Assembly (NCBI GenBank): GCA_016870095.1
Contig: VGCI01000004.1
Coordinates: forward strand, 62,001 to 126,000
DNA from: Alphaproteobacteria bacterium
GTDB lineage: Bacteria; Pseudomonadota; Alphaproteobacteria; Paracaedibacterales; VGCI01
DNA: 64,000 nt
Direction of reading: 5' to 3'
Shown here: one piece after another, positions 26,482-36,347 of the stretch
Layout of the letters: each line of letters begins with the position of its first letter
How positions within the stretch are numbered: position 1 is the first letter of the stretch
Notes under the pieces: model-generated
Database searches by the model: none
What the model was told of the DNA's origin: nothing
What the model saw: the letters and a program-made list of their open reading frames with translations, nothing else
Made by a program: the position numbers and the translations under genes

Positions 26482-27262
26482 GCATGGCTTCAACTCTATC
26501 CCGAGAGCAGCGACATTTCGCTATAAGATGACGATTTTCAAAGATACGAATTCCATCTTCCCAAAATAATCGAAACAAAAGATCTTGCTCTGTTAAATCA
26601 CCAGAGAGTAATTCTGGGGCTGTAGCTGTTCCTAAGATTGATAAAGATCGCAGCCAGCCATCGTTTTCCCTTTCTATTTCTTCAAAAGATAATCCGGTAC
26701 GTGCGGGTAAGCGTTGAATGATGAGAGCGGCTGCTAAATGATCTGGGGTAGGAGCGTTCTCACTTTTTGAAACGACAACAACCCCCGTTTCTAATTGATC
26801 CGATTGACGAAAGAAATGATGAAGACATTCTGAAAGTGTAGCCCCTTCAAGCTCGACAATACCTTGATAGCGCTCATCAGACTCATTTTGATCAATTGTA
26901 AAGGCTAAATACCCGGCACCAAAAATCGAATGAATTGCTGTTGTAGAAAGGGGTAATTTCAATATCGCTTCTTCATCAAATCGAGCGCAAGCGCGTATGC
27001 CCCCTTCATGCGTAATGTCAACGACCATAAGCCGAAGGGGCCCATTGCCTGTAATTTGTAATGTAAAGACGCCTTCAAATTTAAAAAGATAGGCAAGAGT
27101 AGAGGCGAGGGCAATGAGCTCTTCTAATAAGCGATTTACAAGAGGAGGATATTTATGACGGTCAATGATTTCTTGCAAATTGCCTTTCAAGCGAACCAAA
27201 CGGCCTCGAACAGAAATCTTCTCAAGTTGAAAAGGGAGAACAAAATCAGATTTGGTCTTCAT
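26327..27262 (-). CDS. hslO: Redox-regulated chaperone Hsp33
   Basis: A 311-residue holdase activated by oxidation. The zinc-binding redox switch is present as CRC and CEFC in AKCRCSRDRVEAML and HVTCEFCNQEYEF near the C-terminus. DHLAAALIIQRLPAR and the RLVRLKGNLQEIIDRHKYPP start are typical. The 3' end overlaps the convergent MFS gene by 155 bases, with the whole redox switch inside or next to the overlap. Confidence 0.95.
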   Translation of the reverse strand: MKTKSDFVLPFQLEKISVRGRLVRLKGNLQEIIDRHKYPPLVNRLLEELIALASTLAYLFKFEGVFTLQITGNGPLRLMVVDITHEGGIRACARFDEEAILKLPLSTTAIHSIFGAGYLAFTIDQNESDERYQGIVELEGATLSECLHHFFRQSDQLETGVVVVSKSENAPTPDHLAAALIIQRLPARTGLSFEEIERENDGWLRSLSILGTATAPELLSGDLTEQDLLFRLFWEDGIRIFENRHLIAKCRCSRDRVEAMLKTFSFEDIQEMIEDEAIHVTCEFCNQEYEFDPENLLAQHSERKINLDPAK

Positions 27263-27530
27263 AATAACCCCTTGGATGCGGGTGAGAGTTGGTAAATTAA
27301 GTCAAGTATTACAACACGAGACAAGTGCTTGAAAAGAGATTCTTCTTTTTCAACAAATAAGAGTGAGTCTTGAAAATCCCCTCCCTTTGTATTTTTTTGT
27401 TATATGACAGCGCATTATTTGCTATGACTAGGGATGTTACCACAACCCAATGACGAGTCATAAGTGATGCTAACAAGGATATTCCACAAGAGAATTCCTG
27501 TTTTCAATATCTAATTTTAAGGAAATAACC

Positions 27531-28931
27531 ATGACGAAGTTATGGCGTTTTTTTGTACCCATTCTTATGGGAGTTTGTATTTGGATGATTCCTGTTCCGG
27601 CAGGAATGCATCCCAGGGCTTGGTCCTTATTTGCCATCTTTACATCCACTATTTTAGCTCTGATTTGTCGCCCGCTTCCTTTAGGGGCCGTTTGTTTAAT
27701 TAGCATGGTTACGGCGGTCATAGCTCAGGATATAAGTCTAACTCAAGGCTTAAGTGGCTTTGGTAATCCTGTAATTTGGCTTATTCTTTTAGTATTTTTT
27801 ATTGCTCGTGCATTTGTTAAAACGCATTTGGGAATGCGCATTGCCTACTTTTTTGTGAGGTTGATGGGTAGACATACATTAGGTTTGGGGTATGGCATTG
27901 TGGCAACAGAGCTGTTAATTGCCCCAGTAATCCCCAGCAACGGGGCACGGGCCGGTGGCATTATGTTTCCCATTCTCAAATCAATTGCTGAATCCTTAGA
28001 TAGTCGGGTTGGCGATGGGACAGAACGGCGCGTAGGGGCCTATCTAACTCAAGTTTGTTTTCAGGGAAATTTAATCACAAGCGCAATGTTTTTAACAGCG
28101 ATGGCAGCCAATCCTATGGCCCAGTCTATGGCCAAAGCTGCGGGCATTGAAATTACTTGGGCTAATTGGTTTACGGCTGCAATTGTTCCAGGCATTTTAA
28201 GCATTATCTTGATTCCTCTCCTTTTATATTTCGTCTATCCCCCAGAAGTGAAACATCACCCCAATGCAACAAAATTGGCTCATGAAAAGTTAAAAGAAAT
28301 GGGACCTATGACAGGAAAAGAATGGATTATGGTTGGTGTTTTCATTTTTATGCTTTTCTTTTGGATTGTTGGGTCTCGTTGGAATATTGAACCCACAACT
28401 ACGGCTCTTGTTGGTGTTTGTATGTTACTTTTATCAAATGTACTAACTTGGGAAGACGTATTAAATGAAAAAGAAGCTTGGCATATTTTTGTTTGGTTCG
28501 GCATTTTGGTGACCATGGCCAAATTTTTGCAAGTTCTTGGCTTTGTAGACTGGTTTTCGTTAAGTGTTGGCGGTATGATTAAAGGATATAATTGGGAAAT
28601 TGTCTTTCTGGGCGTTGTCCTTATTTATTTTTATAGCCATTATTTGTTTGCCAGTAATACCGCCCATGTAGGGGCAATGTATGCAGCCTTTTTAGCCGTT
28701 GCCCTTTCAGCAGGAACACCACCTTTGTTGGCTGCACTTGTTCTTGGGTTTTGCTCGAACCTCTTCTCCTCAATGACGCACTACGGTTCAACTTCTAACG
28801 TTGTTCTTTATGGTTCAGGCTATGTGCCTATGGGAACTTGGTGGTCATTAGGGTTGTTGGTTAGTATTGTGAACTTGTTCATATGGTTGGGTATAGGTGG
28901 TCTTTGGTGGAAAGTGTTGGGTTTGTGGTAA
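27531..28931 (+). CDS. DASS family anion transporter (dicarboxylate/2-oxoglutarate type)
   Basis: A 466-residue membrane protein with about 12 hydrophobic segments, of the divalent anion:Na+ symporter (CitT/SODiT1) family. PSNGARAGGIMFPI and the matching C-terminal NLFSSMTHYGSTSNVVLYGSGYVP are the paired substrate- and sodium-binding loops. The similarity is closest to the 2-oxoglutarate/malate translocator type. A host-associated bacterium could use it to take up TCA acids, which would feed aconitase and the rest of the cycle. A ribosome site AAGGAA lies seven bases before the ATG. Confidence 0.88.
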   Translation: MTKLWRFFVPILMGVCIWMIPVPAGMHPRAWSLFAIFTSTILALICRPLPLGAVCLISMVTAVIAQDISLTQGLSGFGNPVIWLILLVFFIARAFVKTHLGMRIAYFFVRLMGRHTLGLGYGIVATELLIAPVIPSNGARAGGIMFPILKSIAESLDSRVGDGTERRVGAYLTQVCFQGNLITSAMFLTAMAANPMAQSMAKAAGIEITWANWFTAAIVPGILSIILIPLLLYFVYPPEVKHHPNATKLAHEKLKEMGPMTGKEWIMVGVFIFMLFFWIVGSRWNIEPTTTALVGVCMLLLSNVLTWEDVLNEKEAWHIFVWFGILVTMAKFLQVLGFVDWFSLSVGGMIKGYNWEIVFLGVVLIYFYSHYLFASNTAHVGAMYAAFLAVALSAGTPPLLAALVLGFCSNLFSSMTHYGSTSNVVLYGSGYVPMGTWWSLGLLVSIVNLFIWLGIGGLWWKVLGLW

Positions 28932-29404
28932 GCGCCTCACCTGGTTCCTTTACATATACTTTAGCCCTAAAAGATTTAATTCTTCTTGCGCGCCCCTTAT
29001 CTCAAGTATTGCGACCGGGAACCGTGGTGGCGTTATGGGGAGACTTGGGTGCCGGGAAGACAACTTTTGCACGGGTATTACTTCAAGCTATTGTTGGAAA
29101 ATCTATCGATGTTCCCAGTCCAACCTTCACCCTTGTCCAAACTTATGATTGTATCCAAGGAGAAGTTTGGCATTGTGACTTGTACCGACTAAAACATGCC
29201 GAGGAGATTTTTGAAATTGGTCTTGAAGATGCTTTTCACCAAGCTATATGCTTGATAGAATGGCCCGAACGTTTAGGGGATTTATTGCCTCGCCATCGCA
29301 TTGATATAGGCTTTAAGATTATCGACGAATCCACAAGAGAAATAACTCTTAATTTAATAGGATCCCATGACGCACTCCGTACCCTGCTTAACACCTCAAC
29401 TTGA
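28883..29404 (+). CDS. tsaE: tRNA threonylcarbamoyladenosine ATPase TsaE
   Basis: TsaE is the ATPase that drives the TsaB-TsaD complex in making t6A37 of tRNA. Walker A is WGDLGAGKTTFAR, followed by VPSPTFTLVQTYD, WHCDLYRLKHAEE and LIEWPERL, the family motifs. The annotated frame (173 residues) overlaps the transporter gene by 49 bases. The conserved part begins near SFTYTLALKDLILLA, and a later GTG start (near 28907 or 28919) may be used. TsaD is encoded at 41-42 kb. Confidence 0.92.
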   Translation: MVGYRWSLVESVGFVVSASPGSFTYTLALKDLILLARPLSQVLRPGTVVALWGDLGAGKTTFARVLLQAIVGKSIDVPSPTFTLVQTYDCIQGEVWHCDLYRLKHAEEIFEIGLEDAFHQAICLIEWPERLGDLLPRHRIDIGFKIIDESTREITLNLIGSHDALRTLLNTST

Positions 29405-30350
29405 AACTCCCGAGCGACACACTCAACGTCAAGCCTTTTTAAAGATCTCGACGCAAAAACTAGTAGCTTTGCCCAGTGATGCATCCAAACGACAATATTT
29501 TCGGTATGAGCAAGGACTTCTCATGGATGCTCCCCCACCTGAGGATGTATCACAATTTATGCGCATAGCAGACTATTTGAGAAGTCTGGGTCTTTCAGCG
29601 CCTGAAATTTTAAATTATGATCTTATCCAAGGGTTTTTGGCTTTAGAAGATTTTGGGGAAGCCACTTACACAAAGCTTTTACAAGCAGGTGAGGATCCCT
29701 ATTCATTGTACGAGTTGGCGGTGGATACACTCATTGCCTTGCACCAACGAGCAGAGACTTGCCCCCCTTTTGTTGGTCCATATAATCTAGAGTCTTTACT
29801 CAGCGAAGTTGCTCTTTATGTAGATTGGTATTTACCTAATTTTTTAGAGAAATCTTTGACTGAAAATGAAAAAAAAGATTATTTTCTTCTTTGGGAAGAG
29901 GTGTTTATAAAGGCTTTAAAGGTGCCCCATTCCCTGGTTTTACGTGACTATCACGTGGATAATTTAATGCGATTAAATGACCGCCCTCGTGCTGCGGCTT
30001 GTGGTCTTCTGGATTTTCAAGATGCTCTTTGGGGTCCTGTTGTTTATGACTTAGTATCTTTGACTGAAGATGCTCGCTTAGACCTAGATCCTGCTCTTAT
30101 AGAGTGCTGTTGGCAAAGATATTTAAGCGCATTTCCAAATGAAGATGGTGAAGTTTTAAGAAACGCGGGCTGTATCTTAAGTGCAGGCCGTCATACAAAA
30201 ATCTTAGGCATTTTTACCCGACTCTCTGTTCGGGATGGTAAATCCCAGTACTTAAAGCACATCCCAAGAGTTAAGAAGTTGTTACAAAGGTGTTTGCAGA
30301 ATCCGGCTCTAGGCTCGTTAAAAAATTGGTTTGAAGGGCAAGGGCTATAA
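29367..30350 (+). CDS. amgK: AmgK-like sugar kinase (aminoglycoside phosphotransferase family)
   Basis: A 327-residue APH-fold kinase. The Brenner-type catalytic loop is LVLRDYHVDNLMR and the metal-binding DFG-like motif is GLLDFQDALWGPVVYDLVSL. Genes directly after tsaE in proteobacteria usually encode AmgK, the anomeric N-acetylmuramate/N-acetylglucosamine kinase of the peptidoglycan recycling bypass, whose partner MurU follows. Here the next gene is a tRNA and no murU is seen, so the function is only inferred. It overlaps tsaE by 38 bases. Confidence 0.78.
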   Translation: MTHSVPCLTPQLETPERHTQRQAFLKISTQKLVALPSDASKRQYFRYEQGLLMDAPPPEDVSQFMRIADYLRSLGLSAPEILNYDLIQGFLALEDFGEATYTKLLQAGEDPYSLYELAVDTLIALHQRAETCPPFVGPYNLESLLSEVALYVDWYLPNFLEKSLTENEKKDYFLLWEEVFIKALKVPHSLVLRDYHVDNLMRLNDRPRAAACGLLDFQDALWGPVVYDLVSLTEDARLDLDPALIECCWQRYLSAFPNEDGEVLRNAGCILSAGRHTKILGIFTRLSVRDGKSQYLKHIPRVKKLLQRCLQNPALGSLKNWFEGQGL

Positions 30351-30427
30351 TGGCGGGAGTGACGGGACTCGAACCCGCGGCCTTCGGCGTGACAGGCCGA
30401 CGCTCTAACCAACTGAGCTACACCCCC
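30351..30427 (-). tRNA. tRNA-Asp (anticodon GTC)
   Basis: On the minus strand a 77-base cloverleaf reads from GGGGGTG (30427-30421) to an encoded CCA. The D-arm is GTAGCTCAGTTGGTTAGAGC, the anticodon arm CGGCCTGTCACGCCG has GTC in the loop, and the T-arm is GCGGGTTCGAGTCCCGT. The acceptor stem pairs GGGGGTG with CACTCCC. It starts right after the amgK stop on the opposite strand. Confidence 0.97.
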
Positions 30428-30452
30428 TTGCTCATAAGACAAGGACTTAATC

Positions 30453-30482
30453 TTGTTAGCGTACTTTAGGACTTTTCGTCAA
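30453..30482 (-). promoter_or_regulatory. Candidate promoter of tRNA-Asp
   Basis: On the minus strand TTGACG (30482-30477) is followed after 17-18 bases by CTAACA/TAACAA near 30459-30453, then the tRNA starts at 30427. The -35 is good (five of six), the -10 poor. Position and strand suit the tRNA gene. Confidence 0.35.
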
Positions 30483-30630
30483 GAAAGAAATGATTTTTAT
30501 GACAAAATCCTCATTTGTCAATAATTTGATAATACATAATCTGATGAAATTTTCCGAAAAGTCACGTTTATGGTAAATTAAAGTTTTGTGTTTTATTATT
30601 GATTTAATGAAATATATTATGGAGATTAAT

Positions 30631-32403
30631 GTGACATCACCTTCAGTGACTAAATTTATCTTAACTTCCCTGAGACCGTTTCGTTGGTGGATTGCACTTC
30701 TCACGGGAATGGTTATCATTTGGGCATTTGAGTTATCTTTATCACCCTATTTGCTAAAAATTATCATTGATCGTCTACCCGGTCTCTCGGTATCTGAGGC
30801 CTATCCAGTTCTGTTAATTCCTGCTTTACTTTATATAACAGTGGGATTCATCAATTCTGTTTCCAATCGCGTGTACGATTACGCGTGGCTCAAAATTAAT
30901 CCGCCTCTCAAACGCCATATCGGCCATATTCTTATGGATCGGATGATGCAACATGCTCATCATATCTTTCAGGATAATTTTTCAGGAAATTTGGGGAATA
31001 AAATAAAAGATGTAATGAGTGGAATTCCAGATTTAATAAATATATTTGTAGACCGATTATTTGCACATATTCTTGCTATTTTAATTGCAATTTGCGTGAT
31101 TGGGACCGTGAATGTCAAGTTTGCAATTATATTATGTTTTTGGGCTTTCATCTTTTTAGGAGCCGCATTAATTCTTTCAAAAAAGGCCACTCACTTAAGT
31201 GATTCTGCAGCTGAAGCTCGTTCCAAAGCTGTTGGCAATATAATAGATATTCTAAGTAATATGATTAACGTTCGACTCTTTACAAACCAAAAGGGTGAAA
31301 GAACCAAGCTGGGTTCTATTTTGGATGAGTATGTAAAGGCTGATCAAGCTCGAGATTGGTTTTTCTTAAAAATTTATGCCTTACAAGGAGGTTCCTTCTT
31401 TATTTACCAAAGCATAAGTCTTTTGTGGTTAATTGAAGGATTTAATCAAGGCATTATTTCATCGGGAGATTTTGTACTCATTTTAATGGTTAATACGGCA
31501 CTCGTTATGAATTTATGGAATTTTTCTAAAGATTTAGGTGTTGCGGCAGAAATAATTGGGAATATAACACAAGGGCTAAATATTGCGCTTGCTCCTTTAT
31601 CAATTCAAGATAAAACGGGAGCCAAAGACCTTGTGGTTCGTAAGGGGGAGATTATCTTTTCACAAGTCCATTTTTGTTATAGAGACTCAGATGCTTTATT
31701 CGAAAATAAGACAGTGACAATTCAACCGGGGCAGAAGATTGGATTGGTGGGCTATTCCGGGGGTGGCAAGACAACCTTTGTTAACCTCATTTTGCGCTTG
31801 TTTGATGTAACCAGTGGTCATATTTTAATTGATGGACAAGATATACAAGAGGTTACGCAAGATTCTTTACGAGCCAACATTGGAATGATTCCTCAAGATC
31901 TTTCTCTATTTCATCGAAGTCTAATGGAAAACATTCGGTATGGGCTTCCAGATGCTACGGATACAGAAGTTTTTAAAGCAGCTAAAAAAGCTTATGCTCA
32001 TCAATTTATAGAAGAGCTTCCCCGAGGGTATAATTCTATTGTTGGAGAACGAGGCGTGAAACTTTCAGGGGGTCAACGCCAACGCATTGCCATTGCGAGA
32101 GTTATTTTGAAAAACGCTCCTATTTTGTTAATGGATGAAGCCACGTCACAACTAGATTCAGTTACAGAGAGCTTTATACAAGATGTTCTGTGGAAATTAA
32201 TGAAAGGCAAAACGTCTATTGTCATTGCTCATCGACTTTCGACTCTTCTCCATATGGATCGTATTTTGGTCTTTGATCGTGGTAAGATTATAGAAGATGG
32301 GACCCACAAGGACTTATTGGCTCAAAAAGGGCATTATAAAACCCTATGGGATACACAAGTGGGTGGATTTTTACCCGAGAAACCAGATCCTGCGGAAAAT
32401 TAG
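30631..32403 (+). CDS. ABC exporter, permease fused to ATPase
   Basis: A half-transporter of about 590 residues: six membrane helices in the first 310 residues and a C-terminal ATPase with Walker A GYSGGGKTTFV, Q-loop MIPQDLSLFHRS, signature LSGGQRQRIAIARV, Walker B ILLMDEATSQLD and H-loop IVIAHRLSTLL. It belongs to the MsbA/multidrug ABC group. I prefer GTG 30631, with GGAG six bases upstream, since the frame to ATG 30586 adds 15 residues without a ribosome site. The substrate is unknown. nadK follows 21 bases downstream. Confidence 0.9.
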   Translation: MTSPSVTKFILTSLRPFRWWIALLTGMVIIWAFELSLSPYLLKIIIDRLPGLSVSEAYPVLLIPALLYITVGFINSVSNRVYDYAWLKINPPLKRHIGHILMDRMMQHAHHIFQDNFSGNLGNKIKDVMSGIPDLINIFVDRLFAHILAILIAICVIGTVNVKFAIILCFWAFIFLGAALILSKKATHLSDSAAEARSKAVGNIIDILSNMINVRLFTNQKGERTKLGSILDEYVKADQARDWFFLKIYALQGGSFFIYQSISLLWLIEGFNQGIISSGDFVLILMVNTALVMNLWNFSKDLGVAAEIIGNITQGLNIALAPLSIQDKTGAKDLVVRKGEIIFSQVHFCYRDSDALFENKTVTIQPGQKIGLVGYSGGGKTTFVNLILRLFDVTSGHILIDGQDIQEVTQDSLRANIGMIPQDLSLFHRSLMENIRYGLPDATDTEVFKAAKKAYAHQFIEELPRGYNSIVGERGVKLSGGQRQRIAIARVILKNAPILLMDEATSQLDSVTESFIQDVLWKLMKGKTSIVIAHRLSTLLHMDRILVFDRGKIIEDGTHKDLLAQKGHYKTLWDTQVGGFLPEKPDPAEN

Positions 32404-32424
32404 ACCTTTTATTTAGGAATAACC

Positions 32425-33183
32425 ATGGAACTTGCCTTTATCGCTGCAACCACACCAGAGGCGCAAAAAGCTAAAGAAACACTCAAAAAATTTTATGCTT
32501 CTACCGAACCAGAAAAGGCAGATGTCATAATTGTTTTAGGTGGTGATGGATTTATGCTCAAGACACTTCACCTTTATCAGTCTTTAGACAAACCTGTTTA
32601 TGGGATGAATTGTGGCAGCGTGGGATTTTTGATGAATACCTTTCAACAATCAAACTTACTTAAACGATTAGCTAAAGCCAATGAAACCATCTTGCATCCA
32701 TTAAAAATGATAGCTACGGATAGTCGAGGGGGAGAAATTACTGCCCACGCAATCAATGAGGTTTCATTACTTCGTCAAAGCGCGCAAGCAGCTAAGATTC
32801 GTATTTCTGTAGATCAGATTGTGCGTTTGGATGCCCTCGTTTGTGATGGAATTTTAATTGCAACGCCTGCAGGGAGTACAGCCTATAATTTATCGGCCCA
32901 TGGGCCTATTATCCCCATGAATGCAAATCTTTTGGCTATGACACCCATTAGTGCTTTCCGTCCTCGACGATGGCGAGGAGCTCTTCTCCCAGATATAGCT
33001 AAGGTAACTTTAGAAATATTAGAAACCAATAAACGACCTGTTAGTGCTTCAGCGGATGATCTTGAAGTCCGGGATGTTCAAAAAGTTGAAGTTTGTCAAG
33101 ATTCTAAAACCCAATATCGTCTTCTGTTTGACCCCGACCATAATTTAGATGAAAGAATTTTGGGTGAACAGTTTTTAGTTTAA
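32425..33183 (+). CDS. nadK: NAD kinase
   Basis: A 252-residue enzyme that phosphorylates NAD to NADP. The GGDG motif is in [15 protein letters not shown], the NE motif in [12 protein letters not shown], and [23 protein letters not shown] is the conserved C-terminal block. The short N-terminus is typical of alphaproteobacterial NadK. Confidence 0.96.
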   Translation: MELAFIAATTPEAQKAKETLKKFYASTEPEKADVIIVLGGDGFMLKTLHLYQSLDKPVYGMNCGSVGFLMNTFQQSNLLKRLAKANETILHPLKMIATDSRGGEITAHAINEVSLLRQSAQAAKIRISVDQIVRLDALVCDGILIATPAGSTAYNLSAHGPIIPMNANLLAMTPISAFRPRRWRGALLPDIAKVTLEILETNKRPVSASADDLEVRDVQKVEVCQDSKTQYRLLFDPDHNLDERILGEQFLV

Positions 33184-33196
33184 TATCTCTTATAAA

Positions 33197-34093
33197 TTAT
33201 ATCGTCGCTTGATTGATTGCTTTCGCCACTTGAAGGGTAATATCGGGTACGTCACCATGGTCTTCTGCACTCCAAGCACCTGAAAGAACTGTGATGCAAA
33301 AAGCCCATGCCTTTATTTTTTGAGGATCAAAGGGAAGTTCATCGGCCAATATGCTTAACCGTCTACTCACAATCTTTGAAACGGAGTGATTACTTGGAAA
33401 GCAATCGAAGGCGTTACGAATCATGGCGCCTACTTCTGCGGCAGGATCGCCAATATATCCATGCGGATCAATTGTTTTCCAGCCTCCTCGGCAGCTTAAA
33501 ATATTATCATGATGCAAATCTCCATGAAGAAGAACATCATGAGAGCGGTCTGCACAAAGATCTGAAAATAGCTCTTTGGCTTTTGACAAAAGCTTTGGAT
33601 CAAATTTTCCGTCCAATGTGGAAAGAACGATAGGTAATTTTGAAAGATGCCGGAATGTATCTTTCGCACAAGGTTGTGACTGAATATTGCGAATGGTTTC
33701 ACAAATGATCTTTGTGGCCCCATCATCATCTCCTGCTTTGACAAGGGTTTTTAAAGAGTATCCTGGCTCAAGATTTTCTCTTAAAAAGGCATTAAGATCT
33801 TCATCAAATTTATAAAGCTCGGGTATTCCCTTCTTGAGGCAGTTGAGCCATCGCATTTCTGGAATAAGGCTTCCGCCTTTTGGAGCCATCTTGAGAATGG
33901 CGGTTTGAGAGGTTGCATTCATCCTCACTGTTCCGACAAAATTATAGGACAAATTTTCCATGGGACTTATGAGGTGAAAATCCCAAAGTGAAGATAATTG
34001 TTTGATGTAATGAGGTAAATTCTTTAGCCAAGCATCGCCGTCCTCGCCGTAAATGTCCTGGATGTTGGATATAAATTTAGGATTAAATTCCAT
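33197..34093 (-). CDS. Aminoglycoside/hydroxyurea kinase family protein (APH(6)-type)
   Basis: A 298-residue kinase-like protein of the family that includes streptomycin 6-phosphotransferases. The catalytic loop is LLHGDLHHDNIL and the metal-binding block TIDPHGYIGDPAAEVGAMIRN. ETAILKM is replaced by TAILKMAPKGGSLIPE. Family members occur widely without resistance roles, so I would not infer antibiotic resistance. It is convergent with nadK, 13 bases away. Confidence 0.85.
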   Translation of the reverse strand: MEFNPKFISNIQDIYGEDGDAWLKNLPHYIKQLSSLWDFHLISPMENLSYNFVGTVRMNATSQTAILKMAPKGGSLIPEMRWLNCLKKGIPELYKFDEDLNAFLRENLEPGYSLKTLVKAGDDDGATKIICETIRNIQSQPCAKDTFRHLSKLPIVLSTLDGKFDPKLLSKAKELFSDLCADRSHDVLLHGDLHHDNILSCRGGWKTIDPHGYIGDPAAEVGAMIRNAFDCFPSNHSVSKIVSRRLSILADELPFDPQKIKAWAFCITVLSGAWSAEDHGDVPDITLQVAKAINQATI

Positions 34094-34213
34094 AAGATAT
34101 CCTCTATTAGAAATCGAATGAACACTAAATAATTATAACATAAAACATTGATTTTTAACTATAAGAGAATTATTGCTAATTCTACATAACGGTTTTATTC
34201 ACTATTGTGATGT

Positions 34214-34236
34214 AAGACTATTGGCTCAATAGTCTT
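34214..34236. repeat. Perfect 10-base-pair inverted repeat
   Basis: AAGACTATTG (34214-34223) and CAATAGTCTT (34227-34236) flank a three-base loop in the 280-base gap between the end of asnB and the start of the APH(6)-type gene. No T-run follows on either side, so it is not a standard intrinsic terminator. It might be a Rho-assisted stop, an RNA processing site or an operator for the kinase gene. The rest of the gap shows nothing clear. Confidence 0.6.
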
Positions 34237-34375
34237 ATCACTCGAAAAATATCAAAATTTTAAATGTCGAATTTCACCTTTTAGCCCTGCTTCTGGTAAA
34301 ATCTTTAGCTTTAAAATCAATGATATCAAAAGGGTTGTTATTAGCTTTCGGGCCTTGGGAATAATTTAAGAAATT

Positions 34376-36343
34376 TCAAGAATATCCATTGGCTTTTTCT
34401 GGCTTCAGGATGGGTTCATGAAGTTGATTCACATTTTCACGACGCCATGCCTCAAACATGAGAATGGTCCACAAAGGTTCTTTGTGATCTTTATATCCGG
34501 CAAGATGATTTTTCCAAAGTTGACGAATTGGCAACGGATCAAATGTTTCTTTTAAGGTCGATGGGGAGAGAAGATCTTCGGCCCAATCTCGCAGAGAACC
34601 GCGCAACCAAACATCAATAGGTAAGGCAAAACCAGCTTTGGGGCGATCAATCAACTCTTGAGGAACATGCTTATAAAGAAGTTGGCGCAAAGGCCATTTT
34701 CCGGATTTACCTTTAATCTTGAAGGACTGTGGTTGGGCCCAGGCCCATTCGACGACTCGGTGATCTAACAAAGGAACTCGCGCCTCTAAACTAACGGCCA
34801 TACTTGCCCGATCCACCTTAGTTAAAATATCATCTGGCAGATAGGTAATGGTGTCCAGTGCCTGCATTTGGGAGACAAATTCAGAAAGCTGAGGGGAAAA
34901 GCGCGTGATATTTGGTGCATAGTTGTGCGGAATGGCCAGAGAGGGTTCTGGCCAATAACTAATCAAAGAATCATATAAGGCTTCCGGAGATTTGGCTTTT
35001 AAAGATCGTGCCAATTTATGGATTTTGTGCCCCAGTTTTGGAGGCCTCTTTGATGCAGGAATAAGATAACTTAAGAGATCCCAACTCGAGGGTGGAATCA
35101 TCGCTAATAGGTTTGCAAGATCTCCACAAAAGGGTACCCGGGATGATATTTTTTGCAAAGTATTGCCCCACATATATCGCGTGTAACCCCCAAAGATCTC
35201 ATCTCCTCCATCACCTGATAGGGCAACTGTGACAGATTGACGAGCCAGTTGAGAAACAAGAAATGTTGGTATTTGAGACGAATCGGCAAAGGGCTCATCA
35301 TATAAGTGAGGCAATCTTGGGATGACATCAAGGATTCGACGGGGGGTCACGAGTAAGGCTGTATGATCTGTGCCTAAATGTTCGGCTACGGCTCTCGCAT
35401 AAGGGGCTTCATTGTAATCCTTCTCATCAAAACCAATGGTAAATGTTTGAATCGGGCGAGAACTATTTTTTTGAGCAATTGCGGTCACAAGCGAAGAATC
35501 GATACCGCCGGATAGAAAAGTTCCTAAGGGAACATCAGAAATCATACGGCGAGTGACGGCATCATTCAAGAGTAACTCAAGCTCATTTAAAGCTGATTCT
35601 GGCGAATGATCCGGTGTGGCCTTCAGGGATGAAATACCTTTTGTGATAACTTCTTCTAAAGTCCAAAATGGTTTTTGTGTCACGAGGCCATCCGGCGTGC
35701 GGCATAAAATTGTTCCTGGAGGTAGTTTGTGTACTCCTTCATATATGGATAATGGGGAGGGAACATACGCATGCTTAAGGTAAGCGGCAAGAGCTTGATA
35801 ATTCAATTTAGGATGAAAGTCAGGATAGGCTTGTAAAGCTTTGAGTTCAGAACCAAATAAGAATGTTGTTCCCGATTTTCCCCAATAAAGAGGTTTAATT
35901 CCTAAACGATCCCGTACCAAATATAAATTTAATTCTTTTCTATCCCATAAAGCAAAAGCAAACATACCAATAAATTTCTTTACGGCTTCTTCAATACCCC
36001 ATGCCGCAATAGCTTCTAACATCACTTCTGTATCTGAATGTCCTCGAAAAACAACACCCCGTGCCTCTAAGAGAGGGCGGAGTTCTGCATTACTATAGGT
36101 TTCTCCATTATAAACCATGACCCATCTTTCACAGTGAGAAATCATAGGTTGATGCCCGGCGGGGGATAGGTCTTGGATTGCAAGACGGCGGTGACCTAAG
36201 GCTAACCCAGCAGGGCCATCGACCCATGTTCCTTCATCATCAGGACCTCGATAAACAATAGCAGTAGTCATATCGGATACATGGCGCATAAGCGTCATAG
36301 CGTTCGTTAAACCCGGCGTAATAAAACCAGCAATTCCACACAT
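34376..36343 (-). CDS. asnB: Asparagine synthase, glutamine-hydrolysing (first paralogue)
   Basis: A 655-residue two-domain enzyme. Cys2 of MCGIAGF is the glutaminase nucleophile, with RGPDDEGTW and LALGHRRLAIQDLS. The synthetase half shows the PP-loop FLSGGIDSSLV and ALSGDGGDEIFGGYTRY. In polysaccharide clusters such enzymes are thought to amidate uronic acids or related sugars rather than make free asparagine. Its neighbours, a CapD-like protein and an O-antigen ligase, favour that reading. A second copy lies at 46.5-48.4 kb. Confidence 0.92.
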   Translation of the reverse strand: MCGIAGFITPGLTNAMTLMRHVSDMTTAIVYRGPDDEGTWVDGPAGLALGHRRLAIQDLSPAGHQPMISHCERWVMVYNGETYSNAELRPLLEARGVVFRGHSDTEVMLEAIAAWGIEEAVKKFIGMFAFALWDRKELNLYLVRDRLGIKPLYWGKSGTTFLFGSELKALQAYPDFHPKLNYQALAAYLKHAYVPSPLSIYEGVHKLPPGTILCRTPDGLVTQKPFWTLEEVITKGISSLKATPDHSPESALNELELLLNDAVTRRMISDVPLGTFLSGGIDSSLVTAIAQKNSSRPIQTFTIGFDEKDYNEAPYARAVAEHLGTDHTALLVTPRRILDVIPRLPHLYDEPFADSSQIPTFLVSQLARQSVTVALSGDGGDEIFGGYTRYMWGNTLQKISSRVPFCGDLANLLAMIPPSSWDLLSYLIPASKRPPKLGHKIHKLARSLKAKSPEALYDSLISYWPEPSLAIPHNYAPNITRFSPQLSEFVSQMQALDTITYLPDDILTKVDRASMAVSLEARVPLLDHRVVEWAWAQPQSFKIKGKSGKWPLRQLLYKHVPQELIDRPKAGFALPIDVWLRGSLRDWAEDLLSPSTLKETFDPLPIRQLWKNHLAGYKDHKEPLWTILMFEAWRRENVNQLHEPILKPEKANGYS

Positions 36344-36347
36344 TTAT

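Noticed and set aside
33197-34093. Reading the APH(6)-type kinase as an antibiotic resistance gene
   Set aside because: The family is broad and there is no mobile element or resistance context.
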